From Zantedeschia hybrid cultivar (lineage: Eukaryota > Streptophyta > Magnoliopsida > Alismatales > Araceae), in assembly GCA_030544215.1 (NCBI GenBank), contig JARZZO010000001.1, positions 41,443,670 to 41,507,669 on the forward strand: DNA of 64,000 bases, in the 5' to 3' direction. Positions within the stretch are counted from its first letter, which is position 1; every line of letters begins with the position of its first letter. The notes beneath the pieces were generated by a model. The model searched no databases. It was not told the origin of the DNA and was given only the letters and a program-made list of their open reading frames with translations. Of the stretch, positions 9,378 through 21,231 are shown piece by piece. The position numbers and the translations under genes were made by a program.

Positions 9378-10743
9378 ATGTTGTCGAATAACCCAATCTA
9401 TGGCATACTTGATGCCAAACTTTTGATTAGCCTGAACTACTCGGAATGACTCAAAAACTTGAAGAATGTCTTATGATTTGAGTACATTGCCTACGTCCTT
9501 GATGCTAATCCTCCTGTTGAATCGACATTAGATGCTCCTGAGGCAGAGATGATCGCGTACGATAAAAGGTTGAATGACAAAGGCAAAGGAGTAGTAAAAG
9601 GTGACTACTTCTACTGTAAGCAAAATGGTCACTATAAGAGGAACTGCAAGGAGTTACACAACGATAAAGCTCATGGAAAAGTGAAGCTATCAGAAGCTTC
9701 AGATATCTATATGATAGATATCAACTTGTCAGTTAGAGATTCTACATCTTGGGTATTAGATACCGGATGTGCTTCTCACATCTATCATGATCTACAGATG
9801 CTGACAAGTAACCACAAGCTGAGAAAAGGCGAGGTTGAACTGAGGCTAGGAAACAGCGCATATAGTGGTATCCTTTCTCAGCTGACCCCTCCATATACAC
9901 CACAGATGAATGGTGTATCTGAAAGGAGGAATCGCACCTTGTTAGACATGGTGCGATACAGGATGAGTTTTTCGAGTTTACCAGTGTCCCTCTGGGGGTA
10001 TGCTCTAGAGTCAGCAAGTCTGTGACCTGTACTCCATATGAGATATGGAAAGGCAGGAAGCCAGAATTTAAACATGTTAAAGTCTGGGGTTATCCTACTC
10101 ATGTAAAGAGGCGTGATCCAGACAAGTTGGAATCACGAACTGATAAATGCAGGTTTGTGGGAAATCCAAAGGAGACCTTTGGATACTATTTCTACCATCC
10201 TGGTGAATAAAAGGTGTTTGTCGTCAGGAAAGCTGTCTTCCTGGAAGAAGAATATCTTCTCTAGGATGGTAGTGGGAGTAAAATAGTACCGAAAGTGGTT
10301 CCAAATCCTCAAACAGCTACAAAATCATCGGATGAGATATCAGTTCCTGAATCTATTCAGGTACACACGGATGAGCCTCGTAGATCTAGTAGAGTACCTA
10401 GACTACCCGAACGATATGTGGGACATATCACTGAAGGAGAGTCTAAGGTAGAATATAATGTGTATGGTGATCCTAAATCCTACCAGGAGGCTACAGAAGG
10501 TCCAGAAGTCGAGAAATGGCGAGAAGCCACGAACTCAGAAATCCAGTCCATGTACACCAACCAAGTTTGGAACTTAGAAGACTTGTCCGAGGGTATTGTA
10601 CCCATTAGGTGCAAGTGGGTCTTTAAAAGAAAGATCGGTACTGATGGACGGATCGACACTTATAAGGCAAGATTGGTGGCAAAAAGATATCATCAAAGGT
10701 AAAGAATTGACTATGACGAGACTTTCTCACCAGTTGCTAAGAC
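9378..10743 (+). pseudogene. Copia gag-pol remnant of element F
   Basis: The first ATG at 9378 begins a gag-like segment that breaks after about 20 codons. From 9549 the longest open stretch (158 residues) holds a CCHC zinc knuckle (CKQNGHYKRNCKE), then the protease active site SWVLDTGCASHIYHD. It then jumps to the end of the integrase core (LTPPYTPQMNGVSERRNRTLL). 10022-10210 continues integrase (TPYEIWKGRKPEFKHVKVWG). 10295-10702 is the linker and first part of RT (WREATNSEIQSMYTNQVW, then CKWVFKRKIG). It ends in YDETFSPVAKT, with no catalytic RT motif left. Stops and internal deletions make it non-functional. Confidence 0.85.
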
Positions 10744-13606
10744 TTGCTTGTCGATAATACTGCTAGATACGAAATGTTGTCCTTCATGGATGGTTTCTCA
10801 AGATATAATCAAATCCGATTGGCCGAAGAAGATCGAGAGAAAACATCCTTCATAACCCCGTAGGGAACCTATTGTTACATGGTCATGTCGTTTGGGCTTA
10901 AGAATGCTGGAGCCACACTGACATGATTCACACTGACATGGAGGTTTATGTAGATGGCATCCTAGTGAAGTCAAAGACAAGGAAAGAGCATGCTCAAATC
11001 CTTAGAGCTGTAATGCAGAGGTCGAGAGAGCACCAACTAAAAATGAACCTGAAGAAGTGTGTGTTCGGTGTTTCTTCAGGGAAATTGCTAGGGTTCATGG
11101 AAAGCAGGCGAGGGATTAAGGTAGATCTAGACAAGGTGAAGGCGATAATGGAAATGCCTCCTCCTAGGAATGTCAGGGACGTGAGGGGCCTCATTGGCTA
11201 TCTACAGTTCATTAGACGGTTGATATCTCAACATTCTTTGAGATGTAAACCCTTTTACGATTTATTGAAAGGAGGAGCAAAGTTCGATTGGATCAATAAG
11301 TGTCAAAAGACCTTCGATGATTTGAAGAGTTATCTCCTCAACCCACCGGTTCTTATGGCTTCCATCCCGGGGTGGCCTTTACTGCTATATGTCTCCACCA
11401 CTGAGGAATCAGCTGGAGTGGTATTGGTCCAATTAGACGATGATAAGAGAGAAAGAGCCGTATATTACCTCTCCAAGTTGTTTAATGATGCTGAAAGATG
11501 TTATACTGCTATGGAAAAGACATGTGCAGCCGTCAGCTGGGTAGTGAAGAACTTGAAGCACTATTTCCTTGCCTACGAGGTCAAGCTTCTAGCTAGAATG
11601 CACCCGATAAAATATTTGCTAGAGCGGCCAGTTGTAACGGATAGGCTGGTGCAATGGCAGACCTTCTTGAACTAATTTGATATAATCTATGTGAATCAGA
11701 AGGCTGTCAAGGGGCAAGCAATTGCTGAGCACCTAGCTCACCACCCATTGCCTAAATTTTCACCCACCGATGATGAATTCCTGGATGAGGAGTTGAATCT
11801 GATGATAGATGATAGTCCATCCTTGGTCCTCCACTTCGATGGGGCACTCAACTCTCAAGGAAGTGGAGTAGGAGTAGTCCTCGTATCTCCAGAAGGGATA
11901 AGTATTTCGCATGGTTGCCAATTATCCTTCTCGGTAACAAATAATGTTGCAGAATATGAGGTCCTCCTAAGTGGCTTAAAATTGGCATTGGCTCTCAAGG
12001 TCAGAGAATTGAGAATTATTGGAGACTCACAGTTAGTCTTTCACCAAACCATGGGTAAGTACCAAACCCAAGATCCTAAGTTGAAGCCATATCAAGAATT
12101 GGTGAGTTCTTTGACTAGGCAGTTTAGGAAGATCACTTATGTTCATGTGTCTAGATCACATAATATCCTAGCTGATGCCTTAGCTTCCTTGTCCTCAGCT
12201 CTAGAAATTCCCTTCACTAAGAATTCAGAAACCATCACTGTGTAGAAGCAAGATTCTCCCTCTTTTTGGGACCCATAGTTCCAACAATTTCTTCTCTCGT
12301 CTGCGCATGTCTCTGTCGTTACTGAGGAACTCACTCCAGACTGGGACGATGGGCATCCTTGGTTTTTCGACATCCTGAATTTCCTCCGAGATAGAACTTT
12401 CCCAGCCTATGCTATGGCTTCATACTGTAAGGCCATCCGCGGAGTGTTGCAACGCTAAATCATTCTAGGCGGGTTACTCTCCTTCACTGGAATACTTCTT
12501 CGGTGTCTAGATGATACTGAAATTCCCCAAATCCTTAAAGCTGCTTATTCTAGCAAATGCGGGGGTCATGTAAATATCCATGCTCTAGCTCAAAAACTTC
12601 TAAAATCCTACTACTGGCCTTCAATGGAGGCGGATTGCGCTATGTTTGTTCGAAGGTGCCTAAAATGTTAGTTACATGCTGAGAAAATCCATGCACCTTC
12701 ATCATCCCTCCATCCCATCATTTCCCCGTCGCCATTCGCCATGTGGGCATTCAATGTTATAGGACCTTTGGAAGATCGATCAGGGGAAATAAAAAGAAAA
12801 TCTTTCATCTTAACTGCCACTGAGTATTTCACAAAATGGGCTGAAGCTGAAGCATTCGCAGAAATCAAAGCATCTACGGTGGTGAAATTCGTCAAGTGCT
12901 ACATTCTCGTTAGGTTCGGGACACCGCGCGATTTCGTCACCGACAATAGACCACAGTTTGTCTCCCAGGAGCTCCACGACATGTGCAATAAGTATGGTAT
13001 CAATTTGCATCATTCTTCACCATACTGTCCACAAGGAAATGGACAAGTAGAAGCAACTAGCAAAACTCTCATTCGAATTATCAAAAGGACTTGTAAATCT
13101 CATAATTATTTAGACTGGACTGATCGCCTGGTTGAGGCTCTTTGGGCGTATCGTACATTTGTCCGAACACCTACGGGACAAACACCATATGCATTGATGT
13201 TCGGGACGGATGCGGTACTCCCATACGAGATCCTCCTTCCTTCACTAAGAGTACAGTTGGACCAAGGAATCAGCGACGCTGAGCGTCGTGAAGCCATGTT
13301 AACCCAATTGGAATTATTAGATGAAAGAAGACTAATGGCAGCAGACCATGCACAAATTTACAGAAATAGAATTGCAAGATTCTATGCAAAGAGGTCCTTG
13401 AAAGGAAATTTGAGATCAGGGAGATAGTTCTAAAGAGAAAAATGATTAAAGCTTTTGGTCCCAGGAGCAAATTGTAGGAAAATTGGGAGGGTCCGTTTGT
13501 GATCAAGGAAATATATTCAGGAAATGCCTATCGCTTAGTAAATGAAAATGGAGAAGAATTGCCTCACCCCTGGAATGGAGTCTATATGAAGATGTTCTAT
13601 CCTTGA
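10744..13606 (+). pseudogene. Element D pol: RT, RNase H, aRNH, integrase
   Basis: RT begins at the SFMDGFSRYNQI catalytic block. The second catalytic motif is YVDG instead of YVDD, so the polymerase should be dead. The first RNase H and connection follow (10923-11675, 250 residues). At 11691-12245 comes the archaeal-type RNase H (HFDGALNS, AEYE, IGDSQLV, ILADALAS), with its D-E-D-D residues present. Integrase has an HHCC-type zinc finger near 12570-12690 and the DDE core in 12741-13427 (WAFNVIGPL, VTDNRPQF, NGQVEATSK). The C-terminus NGEELPHPWNGVYMKMFYP ends at a TGA, nt 13604-13606. In-frame stops occur at TP*GTY (10861), at 11673, at 12243 and in the integrase. Dual RNase H is the hallmark of the Tat lineage. 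Confidence 0.85.
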
Positions 13607-15252
13607 AAATGCAAAAAAATAAAAAAAATCAAAAATTTCAAAACCCAAAAAATTTGAATATTCCAAAAAACATCAAAAAATATTTGTAAATATGTACATA
13701 CTTTAACGAAAATCACAAAAAAATCAGAAAAATACAAAATCCAACTGTCTAGTGACTGCCATGAAACTGTTGTCTAGGTCTAGTTGCATGATAGAATGGG
13801 CTATCATTAAGGTTTGTTTAAGACTTTGGTCCACTAGAGGCTTGGACGTGTCTGCTTTACTTTTATGTGGACTTCTATAGTCATTATGAGATGCTCGCAT
13901 TTACACGTTTTTCAAAGTGAACCTTCTTAAAATGAGTTCAATGTCTTTAGTACACTATTAAATTGCAACCTTTGCTCTTTGACTCTCGACTGATCAGGAT
14001 AGTCAACGCCCTTAAACGGTCGAGCTCAGCAAGTTGTAGTTCCCAACAACCCGATAGATGTAACCTCTTAAATGGGCCCAAATATGAAATGTAAAGGATC
14101 AGAGCACGTGAAGAGGGCAGTGTCCCCGCAGGTGGAATATCAAATAACCCTGAAAATATCAAAGAAAAGAAAATAAAAAAGGGTTCACCAATTGTACAAA
14201 AAAGCCTGGTCATGACTGTGTCTGGCCATGAAATCTATCAAAGGCCTGAAAAGTCAAAAGTAAACAGGGGCATCTAGGCGGTAAAAAAAATGATCCGCTT
14301 TGTTATAGCTCTATCTTTTAACAGTTTTGTCGATCCTCCTGGGAGGTTTATCTTCAAATTTCTTCACTTTTTCTCCGCCAAGGTTTAACATGAGATAGCT
14401 ATCTAAAGACTGAACATCATTTTAAAGTGGTTCGTTTTAAAAAATCATCACATGTTCACATGATCACAAAAGTCCAAAATGGGTAACGAGTAATGTCCGT
14501 GTTTTTGGTGAATCAATTTATTAACTATAATATCGATGAGCACCCTCGAAACTTTGGGCTTAGGTTAATGCAAGCGCGTCAGCAACAGGTGCGACGGTGT
14601 CTGATTCCAGGTCAGCGTTGCGCGGTTGACCATTAGGGTTCCAAGGTGTTCCATCTTATATCTTCTAGGTTGTGAGGAAAGAGACCCAGGTTGGGCAAAT
14701 CATTTACGTCGACAACTTTTCGGGCGAACTTGGTGGTCAGAAGCGGTTGGGAGCCTAAGCATGGCATGACGGTATTGTCCTAAGTATGAGTCTTAGCCGG
14801 TCGAGGTCAGTTTGAGGAGTCTAGAGGTCCAAATCAATCTAGATGTGTGCTTAGAATACCTGGGAAGTTGAGTGTGCATTCTCTTTCATCAACCAACCAG
14901 GCTAAGAATGGGCAGTCACCAGGTGGTCGGAATCAAAAATATGTTTTCATTCATTAAAAACATTCACACCACACACCTCATTTGTTAATATCCCCCAGCA
15001 TTTGCATGTTTGCTTATCGCATCATTACTCTTCCTTTTGTCTGATTAGTAGGACACGGCCCCTTGACCCTATGCGAAGGCTAAGGAAAAGGTAGTTGCTC
15101 TTTTTTTGGGCAAAGGGCCGAAAACGGATACTACTAATTGTTTTTCCTTTAATGTTGTGCATGCAGGAAGAACATGTATGAACAAAAAGAAGAAAAACGC
15201 AAATGCCCACAAATCAACAATGAAATATAGTGGCAAACATAAGTTCATACAT

Positions 15253-15260
15253 TATAAATA
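15253..15260 (+). promoter_or_regulatory. Possible TATA box in element D 3' region
   Basis: TATAAATA followed 30-40 bp later by a CT- and CA-rich stretch and then a donor-like GGTAAGT. No downstream gene is recognised, so this is a sequence match only. Confidence 0.3.
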
Positions 15261-15336
15261 GGGGCATACCCCTGTGATGAACATCAGTCCCTCTTCTCAT
15301 CCTCTCCTCAGTTGTCACTGCCCTAGCTAGAGCAGT

Positions 15337-15413
15337 TTCTACCTTTTTGTGGAAGGCACACTCTTGTGCCTTCTACCTCTTGTGGAAGACAAACTCTTCT
15401 GCGTTCTACCTAA
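15337..15413. repeat. Tandem hairpin repeat, element D 3' region
   Basis: A unit of about 36 bp, TTCTACCT...GTGGAAGGCA...TGTGCC, repeated a little over twice. GGAAGGCACA and TGTGCCTTCT can pair. It resembles the repeats in the LTR at 16527-16712. Confidence 0.55.
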
Positions 15414-16387
15414 AGGGGAAAAGGTCTTTTATCCTACATAAATAATAAAAAATTCAGAAAAGGTCCTCACAAAAAAGGTAAGTCCCTCCCTAAATAGAGT
15501 CGAAGCCAAGATAGTCGGATTGACATTCTAATGTGAGAATGACCATATCTTCCGCACCGGCTTCGACTCGATACAAGCTCTTCGCCTCTTCTTTTCTTGC
15601 AGTCTAACATTTGAATGCTATGATTACTTATTATTTACATGTCGCTGATGTGTATTATTGTAACTGCAGGAAATACAAGGCAAGTAGGATTGGAGACATA
15701 GGAGGCTAATAGCTTTAGGCGTATAGACTTTGAGTTCCTCTTTAAATAAAACAATAAGGAGTCTATATTCCCCAAGCTATTCGATTGGCCAATAAATTCC
15801 TCCTGTTTGCATTTAGATTAGGAACTTATTCTCAATTTTTAAAACCAGCATGCATTGCATAAGCATCACTCACAAGAAAATCCATTCCCACCCGGGGGCA
15901 ATGACCATGATTTATCACTCTGCTTATCCCATTGGTGACTTGTGACTCTAGCAAGTGTTAGTTTATTAGCTCTTTGAATTACAAGATCTTACATTTTCTT
16001 AATCCCCGTGCTTGAAGATTTTCTCACTTGGCGATCATGTGATGCGCTAGGCCGCCATGCACCCGTTGTGCTGAGACCTTTTCAAGTCACACCCCCTCAC
16101 CTTCCTTGCTTGAGATCCCCTTAGGTCAGATCGCCATGCATCTTAGTGCGCCAAGGCCTCACGGTTCCAGCACCCGAGGGTCCCACGGATTGTGATTTTC
16201 CAATATGGAATTTGTTCCCCTTCTTAATCACCATTACAATCCAAATACCTAATTCTCATGCATTTACCACATTCGCATATCATCCTTGGACGTAGATCAT
16301 CCCTTCTTCGGGTTGTCCAAAATCAAGTTCGATTTCCGGAACGTCCATTTATCATTCCACTCCGTTCCACTGCAAAACAAGCGTCCC

Positions 16388-16398
16388 GGAGGGGCATT
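16388..16398 (+). other. Polypurine tract of element D
   Basis: GGAGGGGCATT directly precedes TGTAGACACC, the usual layout of plus-strand priming site and 3' LTR start in Tat elements. Confidence 0.5.
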
Positions 16399-17560
16399 TG
16401 TAGACACCTGATTTTGGACATCATTCTGGTCATACAATCCTCATCATCATCTTAATCCATTAGCATTAACCCATCTTAGCCCACCACATTACAACCCATT
16501 AGATAGCCGAATCCATTAACCAACCCCAACACCTTTCCGCGAAAGGCCAACTTGGTGGCCTTCCACCTTGCGGAAGGTAAGCTCCATTGCCTTACACCTT
16601 TCCGTGGAAGGTCAACTTGATGGCCTTCCACCCCGCGGAAGGCCAGCTCCATTGCCTTCCACCTTTCCACGGAAGGCCAACTTGGTGGCCTTCTACGAAA
16701 GTAGAAGGCAAAAGGGTTGGCCGTCCATCCTCCCACTTTTAGCTTGACTTGTCTTCCCACGATCTCCTCCACTCGCACTACTCCGACCACTCCCACTCCA
16801 GCAACTGTCACATGCACGACCTTTGACTTTGACCATTTCCTATTGGCTCCTTGAAGATTAACGGAGATTTAGAACATGGATTTCCCCTATTTAAACCCTT
16901 TAGGTCCTCTCGGGAAGGGGGTTGAGAATTTTGGAGGTTGAGGAGGCTTTGGTTGGAAGGCTTTGGATTGGTAGTTCTTAGAGGAAGGCTACAGCGGAGG
17001 TTTTGGCGGACAGAGGAGGGAGGTTGGTGAGGAAACAAGGAGAAGTCCTCCGTATTCCAAATGGGCGTGTCTCCTTAACCTTCTCCTCTTTTACTCTTTT
17101 ACATCACCTATCATTCTTTCACCCCGTAATATATATATATATATTTTCTTTCTCCTCCTTTCCTTTTTACCACAACGCATCCACTTTTCACTATTGTCAC
17201 ACACGAGCATCCCATTTGCATGCATATATGTTAGAATGACCTAGCACCCTTTACTACAGAGGTTCCAAACCAACAACGAGCAGTGGGTGGCCATAACATA
17301 TGGTCACCCTCCCTCCCCAAACACCCATCCGGTGCGTCCCCTTTCAATTTTAACTTGTTTATTTGTTTGTATGGATGGATTTTACACATCGCAGTACTAA
17401 TCGGGCTATTTCCTTTCTTGGTTTGTTTTTCCGTTTCAGGGGCTCTTACCACAGTTCATGTGCAGATTATCGAGCTCTCTCCTTTTGACCGGTCGGAGGC
17501 CGAGAAGAGGAGCTCGACATCCCTGGCTTCAACAAGACACGATTAATCCACCCATCCTGC
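16399..17560 (+). repeat. Candidate 3' LTR of element D
   Basis: It starts TGTAGACACCTGATTTTGGA, close to the first bases of the A, B and C LTRs (TGTAGACAC...TGATTTTGACATCA in A), and follows a polypurine tract. It contains a GC-rich hairpin tandem repeat (16527-16712) and an AT run at about 17128-17145 that could serve as a TATA box. The 3' end is unresolved, because no second copy is in the window to compare; 17560 is a guess at a terminal CA. Short reading frames within it look random. Confidence 0.45.
16527..16712. repeat. GC-rich hairpin tandem repeat in element D LTR
   Basis: About 2.7 copies of a 63-66-bp unit beginning at CACCTTTCCGCGAAAGGCCA (near 16530, 16596 and 16659). Each unit contains self-complementary segments such as TTCCGYGGAA and GGTGGCCTTCCACC. 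The last copy ends in CCTTCTACGAAAGTAGAAGG, itself a perfect hairpin stem. Confidence 0.7.
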
Positions 17561-17699
17561 AGAGTATAGGGGCCCCAAGGTAATGCTCCTGGCGATCACA
17601 CACTTCACACTCTAACCCCATTATCGCCCCGGTTGCGCGACGGACGAAGGCCCTGCCCGTAGAAGGAAGGCGCGGGAACACTCTAGGCGTCCATAGCCG
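17561..17699. other. Unassigned junction sequence
   Basis: Between the candidate LTR end and the last recognisable PMD-2 homology. I see no gene or repeat. It may be LTR end, or diverged exon 4 sequence of remnant E. Confidence 0.3.
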
Positions 17700-19479
17700 C
17701 CCCGGAACCAATCGTCACGCTGGTCCGGGAACTTCGCACGTCAGTTCGTGCGCGCCTACTTACACCTCATCAACCTTTCGATCACCTCCGGTATCTCCTC
17801 CGCGACCCACTCCCGGTGGAGGGCCAGCATCTGCATCGCCAGTCGGAGGTGAAGGAGCTGGATCTCTTTCATGCAATGAACCCACACCTAGCATCCATAG
17901 CATGCCTGCCCAACCATCACCCACGCCTGCCTTGCCTCTCCCATGCCCAAATATGGGTGCCAAATAACCTGCATGCATTTAAGTTAGTTGCATTCATAAT
18001 GAATAAATTGCATTTAATTGAAATAAATAAATTGCATTAAAATAAACAATTGTATTTAAATTGTGATAATACTCACTAGGAGCACGGGAGAATCTAAGAA
18101 CTGGCGGCGGAAGGCCGTCAGCTGGTGGTGCTGTGGTGGGGCCGTGTCTACGATCGGCTGCCATCTGCGCGCCAGTGGTACAACGTCAGTTCGGATGGCC
18201 TTTGCCCGGCCTAGAGAAAAATAAAAATAACTCCAAATCTACATAAGCAAACATGTAGGTTAGAAATCATGCATTAAATCATTTCACAATAGTTTTATGG
18301 AATTAAATGAAAAATACAATAAATGTACTTGAAGAAACGGCGCGAAGCCACTGATGGTGGTCTCACGGTCCGGCGTGACTGCAGACAGGTCGGTGAAGAG
18401 GTGGGCCAGGAGGGCCGCACCCCAAGCATATTTGTGGGTCCTATCTAGATCCTCTAACGAACGCAAGAACCTACAATGGATATGGTCACCCTTTGTCCCG
18501 AAGAGCAATCGACCGAAGAAGAAAACAAGGAAGATCCTAAGCTGTCGGCCCACTAACTCCCTCTGGCTCTCATCCCAACACTATGAGCCGGCATCTAACC
18601 TAGCTAGTCCATCAATGAATCCCTCCCTAGACTCACCCTAATCCTGTCTAGGGTCAACTAACCCCAAAATGTCCTCTACCTCTACGCTCAGGAGGGTCCT
18701 AGACTCTCTGCCCAGTGGTCCTGATACTTCTAGACCGAGAAGGCGTCTAGCCATCTCCCGGTAATCAGGATAGGTAATCTTGCTTACTGCTCGGCCCTCG
18801 ACTCGAAGGCTGGTGATCCTAGCTACATCCTCGAGGTTGGGGACCATATGTCCCCAGGGCATCAAGAATGCTATGCATTCCGGATCCCACCTCTCCCTCA
18901 GAACCTGAAGGAGGACCAAGTCTTGCCAAAAGGGCTCTGTGTTTAAAAGCTCACCAAAGCCCATCTCCCTAAGACGGGCCTTCTGAAAGTCTGGAAGCCC
19001 TCTGTATGCGCTATCACGAGGTCCCAAGAGATCCGAGTCCTCATTGTCCCCTTCTAAATTGTTAAGAAAATGTTAGAAAAATCAACAAAAAGGCAATTGA
19101 AAATAATTTTTTAAATTAATTTTGGAATAGGACTCCTGCCATGGTCGACGCCCTTTGAAAGGCGCCTTCCTGACTCGACGCCATTCGACCACGAGTTCTC
19201 GGACCCATGGCTTTTCCCTCTTTTCGATTCCCCGTCCCCGAAGTGCTATAAAAGGGAGAGTTTAGAACTTACCATCGAGGGACCGGCCTCTTCGGCCGGT
19301 GCCTCCGCTTGTGGAGGTTCCTTCGCTTCCATGAACTCTTTGGCTGCAGTGAGGACGGCCACGCCTGCTAATATTTCCTCTTGGGTGGGGAGAGGAGCGT
19401 CCTCATCACCTTCAAGTTCCGGCACGGCAAGGATCCTTTGCCGCTTGCCACTTGGACCACTTGGTCGACCGCGTTCCAT
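17700..19479 (-). pseudogene. PMD-2 pseudogene of remnant E
   Basis: This is a third copy of the seven-exon PMD-2 gene, on the minus strand. Exon 1 is 19479-19273 (MERGRPSGPSGKRQRI, acidic and alanine-rich), with donor GTAAGT. Exon 2 is about 19050-18329, the plant mobile domain (LRERWDPECIAFLMPWGHMV, then LEDVARITSLRVEGR). Exon 3 is about 18210-18077. Exon 4 starts at 17968 after TGCAG and is recognisable to about 17700 (KFPDQRDDW). Exons 5-7 are absent. Stops interrupt exons 2, 3 and 4. The PMD family includes the MAIN/MAIL proteins, which act in silencing and genome stability, and many TE-borne copies. By analogy with A and C, this is the antisense gene of a plus-strand Tat element mostly lost when C inserted at 20068. 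Confidence 0.7.
19141..19192. repeat. GCGTC inverted repeat in PMD-2 intron 1 of E
   Basis: Within the intron between exons 1 and 2: GTCGACGCCCTTTGAAAGGC, then GACTCGACGCCATTCGACC. Arms match the family motif. The same intron position is occupied in C (25256-25320) and, after a deletion, in A (50428-50491). Confidence 0.65.
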
Positions 19480-20067
19480 GAGGGAGGATGAGAAGAGAAT
19501 AGGAGAACCGAGAGATAGAGAGAAAAGAAGGCTCGTGAGAGAGGATGGAAGAGAGAGAGAGAGGCTGCCAGCGATGGAGGAGATGGCTAGAGGAGGAGAA
19601 GATGGCCAGATATCAACAAAGCTTGCCGGAGTGTGTTGGGTCGCCGGAGAAGAAGGTAAAGGAAGAGAGAGAATGCAAGAGAGGAGAATGAGGAAGGAAG
19701 GGGTTTAGGTTCGCGCACCCTGTTCAAATTGGTTTAAATGCATCGACTCAAGGTGACGCTATTTAGTAGCTCACAAATTGAGGCAAGCAGTTCGAATTTT
19801 GAAATTCATAGAAAAGCGTTGCTTATGGACGACACGTTTTAGATTTTATCGCCTTTGATAGTTAGAGCCGTACCACGGAGTCTGAAGGAAATTAAAGAAA
19901 ATCAGAGAAAAGCGTCAACCATAGGCGACATGATTCAGGGAATTTAATGCCTGAAAATTTTTGGAAAATAGGAGAGAGAAAGCTAAAGGCGTTGTCAATG
20001 GTCAACGTGATTAAGGCTCTTTTAAAGATTAAATCTTAATTTTCAAAAATTGATCTTTATTGAAAAA
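19480..20067 (-). promoter_or_regulatory. Upstream region of PMD-2 in E, with GCGTC array
   Basis: Non-coding sequence upstream of the minus-strand PMD-2 ATG. It holds four inverted repeats at about 19733-19766, 19812-19843, 19907-19937 and 19984-20015. The corresponding regions of C and A have five. It ends where the LTR of element C begins, so the rest of E was separated by that insertion. No TATA box is evident. Confidence 0.6.
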
Positions 20068-20789
20068 TGTCTAGTGAACGCTCAAACCATGTGTGTGATG
20101 TTCACGAATTTGTGTTGTTTATATGAACAATGAAACTATTCAAATTAAAAAAAATGTGATCGCCAGAAACTTTAAAAGTTTCAAAGAAAGATTGATCACT
20201 TACCTTTTCTAACTTGGGAGATTTAGTCTTTGATTCCCCTCTTTGGCCAGCCAAAGAAAGAGAGCCATTTTGTTGATATGTTCTTGCTTTTGATTTCTTG
20301 GTTGTTATTATTCCTTTAAATCTTCTTGAATCTTCTTGATTGTACCTTGCAAGAAAGATTAACCACAAAAATAAATTCTTATTAGAACTAAGATATAGGG
20401 TAGTATCTATTCTAATAATGAATTCAATCATGCAACTAAATTAATCTACTGACTTGATTGGTGTTCTTTAAACCTCTAACATGCATGTGGATATGAAAAA
20501 ATATGATGTGGGTGTGTGCTAACATGAAGTGATGAGATGAACAATGAAGAAAACAATGGTTAACTCTATGAAATAACTAGAAAGGAACTAGAGAAAGAAG
20601 TTGGTTGGTTGTCTCCTCCATAGCTTTGATTTTCAAAAGCTTCAAACGATGAAGCGGATGAAGAAGAAGAAGCTTTGGATCAAACTCCTCTTGATGGCCA
20701 CATTTTCCTCCTTAAGTGCCTTCAAACACCTTGCCTTGAGCTTCAAGATCACCAATTGCCAATCCTTTTTAAAGGTCCAAAGGGTGTTG

Positions 20790-20797
20790 TATTTATA
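20790..20797 (-). promoter_or_regulatory. LTR TATA box, element C
   Basis: TATAAATA on the minus strand, at the same LTR position as in B and A, about 145-440 bp downstream of the inverted-repeat array in the direction of transcription. Confidence 0.6.
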
Positions 20798-20941
20798 AGA
20801 ATAGGTTTAGGGGTGTTTTGGCCTTCAAAAGGGCTCTCTCCCGCAGTCGGACTTACCTTGGATGAGCATGGAGGAGTTTGCAACCTTCCCAACTTCGAAA
20901 ACCGGATTATCTCGGCCAAATCATGTTTACCAGGAAACTCT

Positions 20942-21231
20942 CAAATCACGTCGTCTAAGCGGGACACCATTTGTCTAATTAAATCAGTCAAAATAGAAAG
21001 CAAATCCAGAAAGGAAACTGAAAAATATTAGGAAACCTAAATCACGTCTGCTAAGAGCGACGTGCTTTAGATAATTAGGAAATTAAATCGAATTAAAAAT
21101 AAAAAATCCAAACGGATTAGGACCTAAATGGCGTCTCCCTTAGGCGACGCTATTCAGTTAAATCTATCTGAATTTAGAAAGTTAATTCCGAACTGATTTC
21201 TGCTAAGAATCTAAATGGGCCGACGCTAATT
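20942..21231. repeat. GCGTC inverted-repeat array in LTR U3 of C (4 copies)
   Basis: Starts are spaced 97, 87 and 86 bp, nearly identical to the B LTR. The fourth copy has lost its left arm and centre (AAATGGGCCGACGCTAATT). Confidence 0.8.

Larger units (their letters stand above)
6136..10743 (+). mobile_element. Decayed Ty1/copia element F
   Basis: The order on the plus strand is a 3' piece of the 5' LTR, a primer site, a 2.8-kb leader, then shrunken gag, protease, integrase and the first part of RT. It stops abruptly at 10743, where gypsy RT sequence begins. The left part of the LTR is removed by the insertion of element B. Internal deletions have removed most of gag, most of the integrase core and everything after the start of RT. 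The short leader ORFs are compositional and not annotated. Confidence 0.8.
13607..16398 (+). other. Element D 3' region between integrase and LTR
   Basis: About 2.8 kb without a supported protein on either strand. It starts with an A-rich stretch (13610-13740). It contains a good TATA box (TATAAATA, 15253-15260). It also has a possible intron from AAAAAAGGTAAGTCC (about 15478) to TAACTGCAGG (about 15669) and a small hairpin tandem repeat (15337-15413). These hints suggest a plus-strand transcription unit here, but I find no reading frame long enough to name. Before the LTR lies the purine-rich GGAGGGGCATT. Confidence 0.4.
10744..17560 (+). mobile_element. Tat-lineage Ty3/gypsy element D, 3' part
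   Basis: It begins inside reverse transcriptase at the junction with copia F. It runs through RNase H, second RNase H and integrase to a 2.8-kb 3' region and a candidate LTR starting at 16399. It is a different subfamily from A, B and C: the proteins share the same domain order, but the 3' region and LTR do not align by eye. No GCGTC inverted repeats are seen in it. The right end is uncertain; 17560 marks a TGCA before sequence I cannot assign. Confidence 0.6.

Noticed and set aside
9549..10025. A functional copia gag-protease-integrase protein
   Set aside because: The open stretch joins distant parts of the polyprotein across deletions; not a working gene.
13607..16398. Antisense PMD genes in element D
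   Set aside because: No PMD-like segment seen on either strand in this region; the PMD-2 copy at 17700-19479 lies beyond the candidate LTR and is assigned to another element.
16476..16817. 113-residue minus-strand ORF in the element D LTR
   Set aside because: It is the translation of the GC-rich hairpin tandem repeat; no domain or support.
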